This document shows, one piece after another, positions 36,832-49,229 of a stretch of DNA of 64,000 bases. Every line of letters starts with the position of its first letter. The first letter of the stretch is position 1. This DNA comes from Golubevia sp. BC0850 (lineage: Eukaryota; Basidiomycota; Exobasidiomycetes; Golubeviales; Golubeviaceae). Below the pieces are notes generated by a model, which saw only the letters and a program-made list of their open reading frames with translations, did no database searches and was not told the origin of the DNA. The stretch is from contig JAAVVG010000001.1 of NCBI GenBank assembly GCA_012976225.1, positions 1,178,001-1,242,000 of the forward strand. Reading direction: 5' to 3'. The position numbers and the translations under genes are program-made.

Positions 36832-39813
36832 TCTCGCACAGCTTTACGCAATCTCGCAGCTTCTTCCATGGTGTTCCAATCTTCCATTCCCTCTTTTCAC
36901 GTTCTTCCATTCACCTTGTTCGATAGTTTCAATCCCGATCCCATCTCAAATCTCAAATGGAGGTGGTGGGCAGACCTTCCCTAGCTCCCCTTGACCGACT
37001 CCTCTCCTTCTATCGAAAACCTCTGCTTTGGCCTCATCCTCCAGCAGTGCCTCAAAAGTGTCACTCCCAAATCCAGTTTGGTTTTTTGTCGAGCCTTACA
37101 TGTCCTTCTTCACTCCTGAAATAGGAAGTTTAAGAGGAATCGCAATTGCATCAGGAGGAGATTTACACCAACCAACTTCACGTGGTCAGGCGGTCAGGGG
37201 TCGTTGGGAGGGAGAGAAGGGACTCCTCATGATTGCTCTCTCTGGTGAACCGTTGAGCCGCAGAGACTCGAGTGTTCTCTTTGACTCACTCACGAGGAAG
37301 AAAAGTGTCAAGAACTTGACTACCGAAGCACCTGGCACCTTCGATGACATGTTTTGGGTATAGACCTCTCCTTCTATAGGAAGGATCCAATCACTGAAGG
37401 AGAGAAAGAAGCCAAACGGTCCAGTTCTTCCCATAAACTGATGTTGCGAGTCCAAGCTGGTCTAGTTGGACAGATAGGAGGACGGAATGAGGAGGGAAGA
37501 GTGGAAGTGATGGGTGATGAGCGATGAGCGATGAAGGAAAGACAGTCTAGGTCTAGGCAACCACGATTTTCAAAACCACACACCTGCAGCTATGCAACTC
37601 CTGTTTCAATTCACTTCGAACTCTTACGGGTCTGCCATAACTCTAAATTCACAAGTCTGAAGCTGAACCACCTTTTCCACCCAGCTAAGGAGATGACACC
37701 TCCTACCGCAAACACAACACCTCTTGTTCTAGCATTTTCACCTCGATCCAAGTTGAGCCTGGCATTGGAATCGTTCAAAGATTCAAGACGAAGAAGCTCA
37801 GGATTGCGGACAGGACTAGAAGAAGAAGAAGAATTGGAGTTGAAGTTCGAAGAAGATTTCGGAGCTGGTTCGACTCTCGTCGGAGAGGGTAGAGAAGTAA
37901 GTGAGTGAGGCTGAATTCTTGAAAAAAGATGCGTGAACCCTGAGTAGAAGATCGGCTTCTGGACAAGGTGCTCTGCATCTGTTTAGTTGTCCTCTAAGGT
38001 GATGCTGAAGGTTGCCATATTTTAGGCTATTGTTTGAGATAGGTTCAGGTAGATTTGAGGCGAGATTGTTGAACTTGAATGATTTCCAGCGGAAGATCGT
38101 GGAACCTGAAGCCAGAAAGATTGTTGCGTGGGTAGGACGGTAGTGTTGTGTGTTGGACATAGAAGGTAGGAGTTGAGACTTTGAGTTGCTCTTCCCTTTC
38201 CTTTTTGAGTAGGGTGCTTTTCGATCTTTTAACAACTCTTCTTGGCTGGGGACCTACCTCTCAAAAATTGTGACTTTGAAATGTAGAGACTCACTGAACC
38301 AAATTCCAGCCTGGAAACGCGTCGACAAAACGCGTTCTCCTCCCCCCTTTCTTTTCAATCTGAGAAATTACAATCCTCACCAAGAAACGTGAACAGATTC
38401 AGCCTGGCCTGGGTATTACATTCGCAAACATTAAGTCCGAGTTCCACAAAAGGGGAGGATCTGGAACGTTTCTTTCTTCTTTCCCCATCCACACAACAAA
38501 CAACTTCCACCCATCAGAACAATTTCCGTCCATCCAAAACTTTTCTCCCACGTTCCCTTTCGTCATCCATTCCAACAGTAACAGGCATCCTTCCACTCTA
38601 TTCTTGGTCAACATTCACATCAGAGGATCTACCGTCTCGAAGGTAAGTCGAAAAACCATCCAATCCCATCATCCACTTCATCCGAAGACTGACACATACC
38701 CTCCTCCTTCTTCTTTTCCAACTGCCAGGATAATGGCCCTCTTACCCCGTAACCATCTAAATCTGGTTATGTACTTCTTGTTGCGAGTACCTCAAACCCT
38801 CTTCACTTGGAAGAGATCTTTCGGGGCTTGGGCTTACGAGTACTGAGATTTTCTGGGAAGATCTCTCACGTCCCCGCTGATCCGTTAGCGCGTTCTTCAC
38901 AGCGGGGGAAGGATCTAAACGAACTTGATTCTTCGAACTAACGTGACTTACAACGCCAGTCGTACAGTTTCGTCTTTCGAGATGAAATTGGATAAGCCTG
39001 AAATCAAACTGCTTTGTTTGGTCAACGGTAGAGCTCCCCTTGGTTCTGAATCTGGAACCTTGCTTGGGACTCACTATACCCTTGAATAAGTAATCGTTTG
39101 ACGTTTCATGTTTTTTTTTGGGAAGTTTTCTTTCGAAAGGTGAGGATTTTTTTACTTGTGAATCTTATTTGAACTCGTTCTTTCATCCCCCTTTTTTTTG
39201 GTTCATTAGACCGTCTTCAGAGTCGATTCTATGGAGAGTCGTTTCGATTTCCACTTTTTTTCTTTGGACTTTTTTTTGGCTTTTCTTTTTCTTTTTTCTT
39301 TTTGTCTACACTTTTTTCTCTTTTCTTTTTTATGAAAGCCATGTCATTTCTGGCAATCCTTTGTGTGAATCGCTCGAGTGAGTCTCCTCCGCTCTCTCTC
39401 TCCAAACCCTGCTTGTCGTCTCACAGCGTGGATCTAGGCAAGCTAGGAGATCTCTGTTGTCTGTATTTCAGTGTATCACTCTCATGATGTGGGTTTGGTT
39501 TTAGCTGTGACCCACCCACCTGGCGACAGATCCTCTCTCTCTCTCCCCAGTCGAGTCTACTCTTCTCGTATCCTTCGCTACAAGATTCGATGACAGATTG
39601 ATTATCATGTTCACATGTATATAAATTATAGGATCTAGAAAAAAAGTATAAGGAGAAACAAATGCGAGGGTGGTAGAACAGATGATGGTACATAACAAAA
39701 CACACTACAAATGAACACAAAGCTCTTGAGGCAAACCTTTTCTATCAACAGCAATGAACAACCTTCAAAGCCTCATCACTTAAACTAAACGAGCCTCAGT
39801 GAGATTTCTTCAA
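36832..39813. other. Gene-poor 3 kb stretch with unassembled coding-like fragments
   Basis: No complete gene could be built. Three plus-strand segments look coding by composition: about 37070-37190 (LPNPVWFFVEPYMSFFTP), about 37700-37896 (LVLAFSPRSKLSLALESF, followed by a GTAAGT donor) and about 38399-38642 (GLGITFANIKSEF, preceded by an AACAG acceptor and followed by GTAAGT). They could be exons of one gene with further unseen exons, or remains of one. I do not recognise the protein. The last part is T-rich (see separate entry). Confidence 0.35.
39110..39335 (+). repeat. Poly-T/pyrimidine low-complexity tract
   Basis: Runs of 7 to 9 T (for example 39111-39119, and several TTTTCTTTTTTC blocks up to 39335) on the plus strand. 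Low complexity; no gene. Confidence 0.6.
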
Positions 39814-41949
39814 TCAGACATCCATAGCATCTTTAGGAGGCGAGGCCCAACTCCATCCTCTAACTCCAGATCTCATCATTAAATCCGAAACCAATTTCTC
39901 ATTCTTCAATTGAACATCAAAGTCTTTCTTCAACTCTATTTTCTGATCCGAAGAGATGGTTTCCATCTCTTGAGTATTGATAGAAGCATCTTCAGTTCCA
40001 GGAGCTCCAACCAAAAGAGTTCTATAAGCTCTAACAGCCGAATGAACTTGATCAACATAACTCATTCCCAAAACAGTTCTTTGTAAAGGTTCTCCTTTCT
40101 GATCTCTAATTTCACTACCTCTAATTCCATAAGTCAAAGCTGTAATCGCTAAACTTCCATTTGAATTGGCTTTGATTCTTTTGGAACTTTCAGAAGTAGT
40201 TTCTAGAAGAGTTTTAGAAGCAGGATGCCAATCTGGAGGACTTTGATCTGTTAGAAGTCCCATTGAAAAAGGTGAACCATTAAGGATCAGAGGAGGTTGG
40301 TAGTGATCGATTGGGCTTAGATTTGAGACGTCGTTAGTTGAGATTGAAATGTTTGAGCTTGACGTTTCAAGTGGAGTGGAAGCTGTAGTCAAAGGATTTG
40401 ATAATGCCTCAGAGTGAATAGAAGATTGAAGGGTAGAAGCTTGGAAACCAGAAGATGATGATGAAGAAGAAGTTGAGCTTCTTCTATCATCAACGTCTTT
40501 GAGACTGAGATGAGAATCCAAAAACTTGTCCCCTCTATTTAAAGTTTCCTGATCGAAATCCTTACTAGTTGGAAGAGTTGAAGAAACCTTTTCAATGCCC
40601 TGACCGTGAGTCGCCACCACTTTTTCATCTCCCATAAAAATCTTTTCTCCGAATAGCTCTTTCCAACCTCCTAATAAATCTGAATGTAAAGTCATGTTAG
40701 AATAGCTTAGAATAACATCTAATTGCCTGTCATTTCTACCTTTTTTGGTCTGTTCAACTTTAATCAATCTACAAAGTCTCAATAAAACTGGTAATGGGTA
40801 ACCTGAAATCCCAACTTTCAGGACTTTACCTTCATCTTTCAATCTGAACAACTCTTCTGCTGCTTCTAGAACTTTCCGATCTCCTTCACCTCTAATGATT
40901 CCAGCGTCTCCTTTACCCAATCCTAACCTCTTCAAGATCTCTTCTTTCTGAACTTCCAACTTTGTCCTTTCTTCTTCTTCTCCCTCCCCTTCCCCTTTTG
41001 CTTTCATCTGAATCTCCTTTAAGATCTCTAAAACCTCACAAATCTCCATCCCCTCGAACCCCTCCTCACTAGCCAAACCACCATTCGCCACAAATTCAAC
41101 ATCATGTAATAACCCAATATCCAAATATTCACACCCTAACTTCTCAATACTAAGTTCAATAGACTTTCGAATCCTTTTCGGAGTGTAATCGAAATTGGAT
41201 TGATTAGGTCCATATCTTCCGCATTTGCTTGAAATGAAATAGGAAGATCGAGGATATTCTGATGAAAGTGATCGTAAGGCTTTTCCTAGAATGAATTCTG
41301 ATGGATGATAATATGGGGAGGTGTCTAGTGCGTTGAGACCGTATTTGAAGGCTAGTCGAAGAACTGAGAGAAAGAAAAAGAGTGAGAAGGTGAGGATTTG
41401 GGGTTCTTCTGGATTAGGAAAGATGGAACTGGTTTGGGGTGACTACTTTCTGCTTCTTGGCATTCAACAGCGTTTTCGCAATCCGAAAGATACACGGAAT
41501 CGTAGCACTGACGTGTCAAGGTAAAGTAGGAGAGAGGGCAGAGCCGAAACAGCTCATGTACTCGAATGCTTTGTCATGGCTTACAAGCTTCTCCAACCCT
41601 GCTCCCCCCTCAATGTCCTCCAAACCTTGTTTCAGGCGATTAGTGAGGAGATTTAGATGATTCTGAGTTGTAACTCACCTCTTATAGGCATCTCACTCTT
41701 CAAGAGCTGTTGATCATTGTACATTCCCTCTCCAAAGACACCTCCTCCGATTAGTAAAGGACTGATTTTGCTGAAATGAGTTGGATCTGTTGGATCCAGG
41801 TTCAACTTTTTAGCTTGAGTTGGATTTGAAGAATCAGGTGTTGCCCATGGAGCTGGACCATTGCAAGTTTCATCTTTGGTGATGTCATCTAGGTGGAGAA
41901 TCGGTCCAAAGGAGCTCAACGTTGGCTCAGTTGATGGATAGAGTGGCAT
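39814..41949 (-). CDS. Aldo-keto reductase, D-arabinose dehydrogenase (Ara2)-like, with Ser-rich insert
   Basis: Exons 41949-41679 and 41363-39814 total 1,821 bp, 606 residues. AKR landmarks are LLIGGGVFGEGMYND, the LNALDTSPYYHPSE segment with catalytic Asp and Tyr, the catalytic Lys in FISSKCGRYG and His in DIGLLHDVEF. KVGISGYPLPVLLRL matches the barrel strand of Ara2-type enzymes that oxidise D-arabinose to D-arabinono-1,4-lactone, a step to erythroascorbate. Yeast Ara2 has about 335 residues, so this one is nearly twice as long. The excess comes from a Glu/Lys-rich helix near residue 210 and a disordered Ser/Thr segment of roughly 120 residues in the middle of the C-terminal half. The intron is 315 bp. 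Substrate is by analogy only. Confidence 0.85.
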
Positions 41950-42240
41950 CGGATGGGTTCAGGAGAGCCAAGGCTCGGAATGGAAAGGGGGATGAAAGAA
42001 AGGAAAGAATGGGAATGGGATAGACAAGGGAGAGAATCAAAGAGGAAATTAAAAATCGAAATGAACGATCGGGAGAAGCGAGAAGTTGCTTATCAAATCA
42101 GGAACACGTAGCGCACTCGCAGTATTCAGTCCTTTGCTTCCTCGGCTTCTGTTGGTCGACTTGACCTCTACAGTAACTGTTTGTCTGCTCCCATTTGATT
42201 CTAATTTAACTTCCTTCAACTTCAACGTTCAATCAGTTCA

Positions 42241-42270
42241 GTTCAGTTGAGTTCAGTTGAGTTCAGTTGT
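42241..42270 (+). repeat. Short tandem repeat in a 5' leader
   Basis: Three copies of the 10-mer GTTCAGTTGA (the last with a T at the end), with a partial copy just before, immediately upstream of the start codon at 42283. Confidence 0.75.
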
Positions 42271-42282
42271 ATCTAAATCGTG

Positions 42283-45205
42283 ATGTCATCCTCTCGAGCC
42301 ATGTCATCGATTCCACATCAAGAGTTACCAATCTTAGAACAATTGATAACTCTAAGAAATCGATTAACAGCATTAAAGAGGGATGGTTCAGAATTCATTA
42401 GACCTTCAGACGTCCAAGAAATTTATAAAGGCGTCTTGAAACAAGTTTCAAAGCTCAATTCAGTCAGAGATGAGAGTAGTGCAGTCAGTAACAATCAAGA
42501 TTCTAATGGCAATGGCAATCCCAATGGCAAAATCTCTCCATCTCCACCCAATCGAGTTCATACTCCTGCCAGTCATCCAGATAATTGTCAATATTCAACT
42601 TCAACTTCAGATGGCGCAACTCCTTCCTTCAATCGTCAGACCATTTCCTCCTCCGATTCAATCAACCCAACACCTAATTCTACTTCTACTTCCTCCAATC
42701 AAACTCCTTCCAACAACGCAGACGCCCAAGTCTCAGAAGCATTACATTCATCTAATAGAGTGGATACCACTCTGAACGATGTCTTTGCCTTGCTTTCACT
42801 CTTCTTCTTAACCATTGGAAGAGGTAAAGAAGCTCCTGCTACCTTCTCTCAATTAGGTTGCATGAAACAGTTGTTGGATCATTTAGCCGAAGCTGGTACT
42901 TATACTGAAGCCGACTTGGTTCCTTTTGAGAAAAGGTTGAAGGAATTGAGAGCTATCATTAGGAAGGATACTGAGAATGGAAAGAGTCCTCATCAGTTGA
43001 ACAAGTTGATGATTAGACAGTTAGAAGGTTGTGGTGAGTACTATATTCTTGATAACATTTTGTGAAACTTTTGAAGAATCAGTTTGAGGGATAGGAGAAA
43101 GTGAGAGACTTGGGGAGGATCGCTGCGCATAGGTTGCAGCATGACTCTCAGACTCAAGTGCTTTATGGCCTCGAATGCCTCGATCCATGTCTTCTGGATT
43201 CGAATTTGGATTCTTTTATTCTCGATAATTATCCTTTGGGCATGTAAACTAACTTTCCCCTGCTCTTCCCATCCTCCCACCTCACAGAGAAAGTCCTCTC
43301 CTCTCTTCAAGGTACACTTTCAGTTCTGTCAGCAGAACTAGTTCCCATCCATCAACGACTAGTAGCAGTCAGACGACAAATAGCAGCAGCAGCAGCCAAA
43401 CCCAAGCCCGCAAAATCAGAAATCAAACAATTGCAAGAAGAATTGAGAAAGATTGATAGGTGAGCTTCTCGTACCCTCTTCACCATCCTCCACATATACT
43501 CTCCCACCGCCCCTCCCATCCCCTGAACCTATCTCTAACCCAAATCTCCTCTACTATTTCAGTAAACGAGTCGACGGAAAATTCCTGGGACCAGGAGGTT
43601 CATCAGTTCCGGCAGGTCAAGCCATTCTTGTCGGTCTACTCGAAGAATCTTTCGAAATCTGTCATGACGTGGTGGTAAGGAATCGAAACGATGAGATACC
43701 AGGTACTCTTCAAGTCATTTTTGAAAGACTTTCAGAAATCAAAAGTCAATTGGAAAACTTGGTCTTGACCCATAGATGGACTTTAAGAGAGACTGATCTT
43801 TGGAACTTTCAAGTCAGTTTGAAAGAGATTGATAGGTTGAGAGTGGGTGGGAAGTTTGTTGATAGTGAGGGGAAAGTACCTGATGGACAGTTGGTGAGTA
43901 GCGGAAGCTTTGGGGGTTGGAGAAGAGAGTGTTAAAGGCTGATGTTTCGTCTTCCTTTCTTCGGTACAGGTGTTGTTATATCTTTTGAGACGTTGTTATG
44001 GATTGATCTATAGATTGGTGGCTTCTTCTGAACCAATCTCTGAAGAATTAATGCCAATCTCTAACAAATTATCAACAGTTTCTAAATGTTTAAGGGAGAT
44101 TTCTAAATTCTCTGGACCGTTTACAATGAGAGACTTATATCCTTATAAGTTAGCTTTGCATCAAATAGATGGAATGAGAACCGTAGTCAAAGGAAAAGAT
44201 AAAGATGGGAACGAAATTGAAATGAAGAAGTGGTTAGGTAGAGAAGGATCAGTCCCAGAAGGTCAAGCGATTCTAAAAGCTCAATATGAAGAAGTCGAAC
44301 AGACAATCGAAGAAATGTTGAACAGAGAGGAAGAAGATGAAGATTCAGATGAAGATGATGAATCAAACGCTTGGGATGGTTCAGCTGCTTCTGGAGCTTC
44401 AATTTCAGATGACGAGGCTTCAGTGAGCGCTTCTGCCATGTCTGAAGATGAGAGCAGTAATTTGGGTGGAAATAACACAGGTGGTAGAGGTAGAAATGAC
44501 CTGGATGTTGGTTTAATGAATAATAGTGGATGGAACCGTTGGAGAGATGCTTCTGCTGGAAGTTCGGGAAACAATGTCACTTCGCCTAATTCAAATTATA
44601 ATCCTGCAGGTGGAAACAATTTAAGTTACATTGGAAATCTTTCTCAAGGTGGTTCTAATAATGGTTCTTATCCTACTTCTCCTGCTGAACCCAATTCTTT
44701 TAATAATCCAACTTCTTCTCCTTTTGGTCAACAACAATCACAACAAATCTCGACTCAAAACAAACCAACTTCTTCTTCTTCTTCTCCGATTCCAAATACT
44801 CCTGAGCCTTTAAAGAACTCTTTACCTTCCAATTCTCTTTTAACAAATCAATATGCAACTACTACTACTACTACTTCTACAAGTCATTCTTCACCTGAAA
44901 TTCAAACTCCAGTAGCTCTAACCAATCAAAATCAACTTCTTCAAAATCAATCAGATAGATCGACTATGTTGAAAGATTCAGAAGCTCTGAGATCAGATTC
45001 TCCAACTCCTAAACCAACTCTTCAAAGTCCAAATTCAAATCCTCAACAACATTCATCACCAAACGCTTCCAATCTTCAAACTTCACCCTACACCTTTGGT
45101 GCTGTTGAACCTCTCAGCGCTCAACTTAATGATTCTCTCAATTTGACTGGTAACGATGGAGAGCAACCTGTCTTGTTGAACGTCTCTCCACATCCAAGCT
45201 CCTGA
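42283..45205 (+). CDS. UPF0662 family protein (two DUF2408 domains)
   Basis: Conserved fungal family of unknown function. Exons 42283-43033, 43288-43459, 43563-43893 and 43970-45205 total 2,490 bp, 829 residues. The first helical domain (LRNRLTALKRDGSEFIRP...) is interrupted by an Asn/Ser-rich loop at about residues 65-145. The second domain shows the repeated motif KRVDGKFLGPGGSSVPAGQAI, IDRLRVGGKFVDSEGKVPDGQ and MKKWLGREGSVPEGQAIL, a recurring G-x-VP-x-GQ pattern. An acidic EEEDEDSDEDDES run follows, then about 270 residues of Asn/Ser/Gln/Thr disorder. The G-x-VP-x-GQ loops recur at the end of helical hairpins, suggesting internal duplication. No catalytic motif is visible. Confidence 0.88.
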
Positions 45206-45525
45206 GTCGAATCGTGCAATCGCAGCACAATCCTTCTTTTCCTTTTGTTTCTTTCTCTTTAGGTCTCTCTTTCCCTCTGCTTTCTAAGGTTTGCATTCTC
45301 CCTTTTCATGATCTATGTTCTTCGCTGCCCCTTCCCCCCCCCCTTTTCCCTTTCCCCCTTGTCTCTTTCCCTCAAAACAACTTTCAAGTGTATTTCATAT
45401 CCCTCTGTCGGTCATTTTTTTGTTTTTTCTCCTTTAGTCGTTTTTCTCCTTTTTAGGTTACCCACCTCTTCTCCACTGTTCTCCACTGTTCTTTCATCAC
45501 CTCTTCTACAATCCAATCGTCATAG
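45206..45525. other. Pyrimidine-rich intergenic region
   Basis: C/T-rich sequence with long CCTTTTCCC runs between the UPF0662 gene and the broken gene. It contains no convincing first exon for the latter. Confidence 0.4.
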
Positions 45526-48090
45526 AATTCCGCATTGGAGCAGCGTCGACCGATCCCAGGGGCTTTGACTGAATTCCAATTCGACCAAGAGTATACCGAG
45601 AGAGAAGGGAACCATCGGTTAGAAGGAATTAGAACCACTCAAAGACCTTCAGTTCACTCTTTGAGTGGAATCAAGGTTCTTGATGCTAATCGTATCAAAC
45701 AACTCAAGACTCGCAATCTTGCTTCTCTCAAAGAGACGTTCGAGAGGATGTCTGGAAATGCTCTGAAGGGTTTGGATTGGAGCAACGTCTTACTTGCCGG
45801 AGGAATGGTTCTCTCTGCTTCGACTTCTACCAATTCAAAGGACGAGTAGAAGGCCAAAGGTGCTGATCTTGAGTGAGTGACTTGCGTGCTGCCACTAAGA
45901 TTCTGTTCAGACCAGTGACTTACTTGAGACACTTGATTTTTATCGCAGCATCTACTTCTATGGCCTCAGCGACGGAGAGGCGAAGCTCCATCATCTCGAA
46001 ACGGTTTTCGTTTCTAATCTACCAGAAGGGGTCTCCTACAAGGTCCTTCGTAACGCGCGCACGATCACTTTCATACCTTCCAAGTTCCCATCTAGAAGAC
46101 TTCAAGTGGTCCTCAAGATGTGTAAGAACCCACTCGAGATTCCTTTGAAGTGAGTCGAGACCCTGTTCGGAGTTCGGTTGTGATGGAAGAAGTAGTAAAG
46201 TCTGGCCGCTTTCTTTCTCCACAGCTTCGACCTAGATCCTGTCGGAATGGTAGGTTATCTCTGAATTCAGATTCATCTTCACCAGGGTAACCCAATTTCC
46301 TTCTCTTCTCTCCACTGCTCTTTCCCAGGGATTCGATGGCGACGAGGTTTGGATGCTACCTCGCACCTGTAGAAGTCTGGTAACTGGTTACACCACTTTC
46401 ACCACCGATCTTCTCTTTGGATCTTACTTGACTGATAGAAGAGCCACGCAAGAGCAGCGTGTGTTCAAGTACGGAGCCAGAGGTTACGGAATCCGTTTCC
46501 TCCCTTCTTACTGCACCTCTTCCTTCGACTCACTCTTTGAGGATCATATCAACACAGTGACCTGGTATGTCAACTACGAAAGACGTGTTAGTGGACAGAT
46601 CCCAAAAGTCAGTCAGTCATTCAGATCTGGATTCGCGTCAAATGCATTCCGCAGAGATCGGTGGCAGAACTTGCCTCAGCTCTGGAATTCTGTTCTTCAG
46701 GCATGTCACTTTGTGGGCTTTAGGTCAAGCCGGAAAAGTGAAAGTCCCTGAAAATGCTGGTTCTTTTTCGGAGGCTCACTATTCGAACATGCCTTGGGAC
46801 TACAACGAAGGACCGGACCTGGCTTGGAACGAGAAGTTCACGTGAGTGAATAGACTTGTTGACTGTCTTCGTTCGTCCCACCTCAACATTTATCTGTCCT
46901 GTCTTTTGGAATTCTTTTCATTCTCTCTTTTCTTCACTTGATCAGGGTCAAAGCTTTACAAGAGCTGACAGACGCTGTCAACAGCAACGAGGATGAATTA
47001 CTCCAGCACAACATCTACGAGCTTTACAAAACCAAGCAGGTTGTCGGAAAGCCCTCCAGGGACGAACTCTGGGGAAGATTGAGGGAAGAAAGGGAGACAA
47101 AAGTGGACTATGGTAATTTCTTCGGCGTAACATTGATACCACCAGATAATTCATTCTGTTGCTGATCTCGACTGAAACTCCTCCCTCCTCGATCCAACGT
47201 CCTTTCTACAGATGAATCTAAGATCTGTCGATTAGTCCTCAAAGGCACTCTTTCCGACGCGCTACAAGAGGAGATCGCTGTTCCAGTCGTGAGTTCAGGG
47301 AGAAAGAAGCCCCTAGTAGGATCTCGTTCTTCTTTCTCATCAGATGAGTCTCTTTCTCTTCTGCCCCCAGTATCTTCCGAAATCGTTTCTCCAATACGCA
47401 GAGAAGATCCTTCCTGCACGTTCCCTCTCGACTGTCGTGAAAGCTGAGATTGAAGAGAAGAGAGCTGCGGACATGAGAGCTAGGGCCACTCCTCAAGGCT
47501 CGAAGTTCAAGTATCAAGACGACGCAAACGAAAGCGAGTATGATTATGTCTGGTGGACCGAAAGGGGAACTCTCTTCCAACTAATGGTAAGTCAAACCAT
47601 GCCTCTTCGACCCGGCCTTGAGTACAACGTTCGGAGACGAAAGCTTTCAACAAATGCGTGGAAGTGAAATTGTCAGTGAGCCACAATTCTTTTCTTTTGA
47701 AAGAGGTTCGATGAAAAATGGTCCACTCACTCACTTACTTCGCATCCGCTTTCTTTGTTTCTCTCTAACAGCCTCATAAAACCTATTACAGAACACAAGA
47801 CTGGAAAGACATGTTCGAAGTTCCAGCAGAAACCTGGGCAAACAGACGCAAAATGACTAGAGAAGAAGCTACCGATTTAGCCTCGACTCATCCATCATTT
47901 GCATGCTCTTGGATGGGACCCCGAGGAAGCTTTCGAGGCTACTAGTCTATATGGCGGATTTGGCGATGACTATGAGAGTGATGATGATTCGGATGATTCT
48001 GAACTTGATTCAGATGAAGAGGAATACAAAAGGGAAAGGAGACAGCGTCGTGTTCCTGGCAGCTCTGGAATAGAATGGTGGTTGATCTGA
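45526..48090 (+). pseudogene. Broken multi-exon host gene of a conserved fungal nucleotidyltransferase-like family
   Basis: Eight exon-like blocks join with correct phases: about 45526-45872, 45949-46149, 46225-46249, 46329-46841, 46946-47112, 47212-47288, 47371-47586 and 47772-48090. Block 1 reads LKETFERMSGNALKGLDWSNVLLAGGMVL, block 2 continues DLDIYFYGL. The G-G...DxD arrangement suggests a nucleotidyltransferase fold; similar proteins in other fungi are often labelled ankyrin-repeat proteins (my recollection). Three lesions are visible: an in-frame TAG at 45847-45849 between VLLAGG and the DxD motif, a one-base shift near 46714 (LQACHFV to ALGQAGKVKVP), and another near 47898 (THPSF to HALGWDPEEAF). 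No start codon precedes block 1. All splice sites remain good, so decay is recent, or some lesions are assembly errors. It ends in an acidic tail. Confidence 0.7.
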
Positions 48091-48310
48091 GAAGGAGCAT
48101 TGAAGCTATAGATGTAGATCGATGAGATAAAACTACCATGAAGTACAATTCACAATGCCAAAGGTTGAAAAACTCCGAGATTTGAGGTTTCAAATTTGCG
48201 AAGCTCGTGTTTGTGAAAGAGGACCTAGAGAATTGACGGCACGAAAAAGTGGCTGATCTGGGGCAGTGCAGGCTATCTAGTCTCAAAATCTTCTCGCTGT
48301 TCATCACGCT

Positions 48311-48408
48311 GCTCGATTAGCGCAGTGGTTAGCGCACCTCCATCACAATTGCTTCACTTTTGAACTGATGGTCCGGAGGGGGCCGCCGGTTCGACCCCGG
48401 CATTGAGC
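48311..48408 (+). tRNA. tRNA-Val(CAC) with a 26-nt intron
   Basis: Acceptor arms GCTCGAT and ATTGAGC pair (one G-U). D arm GCGC-AGTGGTTA-GCGC, anticodon stem CCTCC/GGAGG, T arm GCCGG-TTCGACC-CCGGC. Anticodon CAC at 48344-48346 after T33, so it reads GUG valine codons. The intron (48348-48373) sits between positions 37 and 38, the canonical site. The A box (TAGCGCAGTGG) and B box (GGTTCGACCCC) are good, and a short T run (TTTT) follows directly as the polymerase III terminator. It lies on its own between the broken gene and uL2m. Confidence 0.92.
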
Positions 48409-49229
48409 TTTTGTTCGAAAAGAGAAGAAGAACAGCAGTCTGACTGATATCTTCTTGCTCGACTCTTCTTCGTTTCGAGTGGCCTGCTCTCTCGTCTCTA
48501 GGTTGCTTTTTGAACCATTGTGGACTCGACCAAAAAGTTGGAATAGTCAGACAAGGTTAAAGAGAAGTGAACAAGAGACAGAGTGCTGTTGACACACCCT
48601 TTTTTCTTGTCTCTGTCTTCTCTCTTTTCTAGGTTTACATCTCCAGTCGTGATCGACATCTACAGCCCTCACTCCATTCTCTTGCCCTTAATATCTCTCC
48701 TTCAGCCTTGGCCTGATGCTGTCTCCTTTCATATTTGACCTTATCCTTCTTGTAGAGCTGTTTCCCTTGTCCTGATACACTGACTTCATCCTTTGCCCTC
48801 TCAACTTGCTTCTAACTCGAATCCACCCTTCATCACCTCTAGCTTCGACTAGATTGACTCACAACCTCTTTCACATAGTCGAGGGGAAGCTCGCTTGGCC
48901 ACAAGTTGGTAGCAGTCTCGAGTGAATTGACTTGAATTGAATAATTTTTTAGCGTCAAAGTGGCCTCTTGGTATAGAGACAATGACGTGTCCTCGTACGA
49001 GAATCAAAGGAGTGAAGATTGTCAGCTATTTTCGCAACCTCAAGCTTCTCTGAACACTGCCCGACGATCTAAACCATGTCACTTATCAGTGTAGCGTCTG
49101 ACATCTGATCAGAGCAGAGCGAGAAAAGTGGACTCAAAATGATGAGTTCTATTGTGATTGGCTTTTTGAAGATACAAAGAGATGATACATCGTACGGAGA
49201 GAAGAACTCCCAAAACCAAGAACACTTTC
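48409..49229. other. Intergenic region after the tRNA
   Basis: About 820 bp with no supported gene. It holds the tRNA terminator at its start and the 3' region of the uL2m gene at its end. Confidence 0.4.

Noticed and set aside
36832-39813. Possible transposable element in the gene-poor stretch
   Set aside because: No terminal repeats, target-site duplication or transposase/polymerase motif was found.
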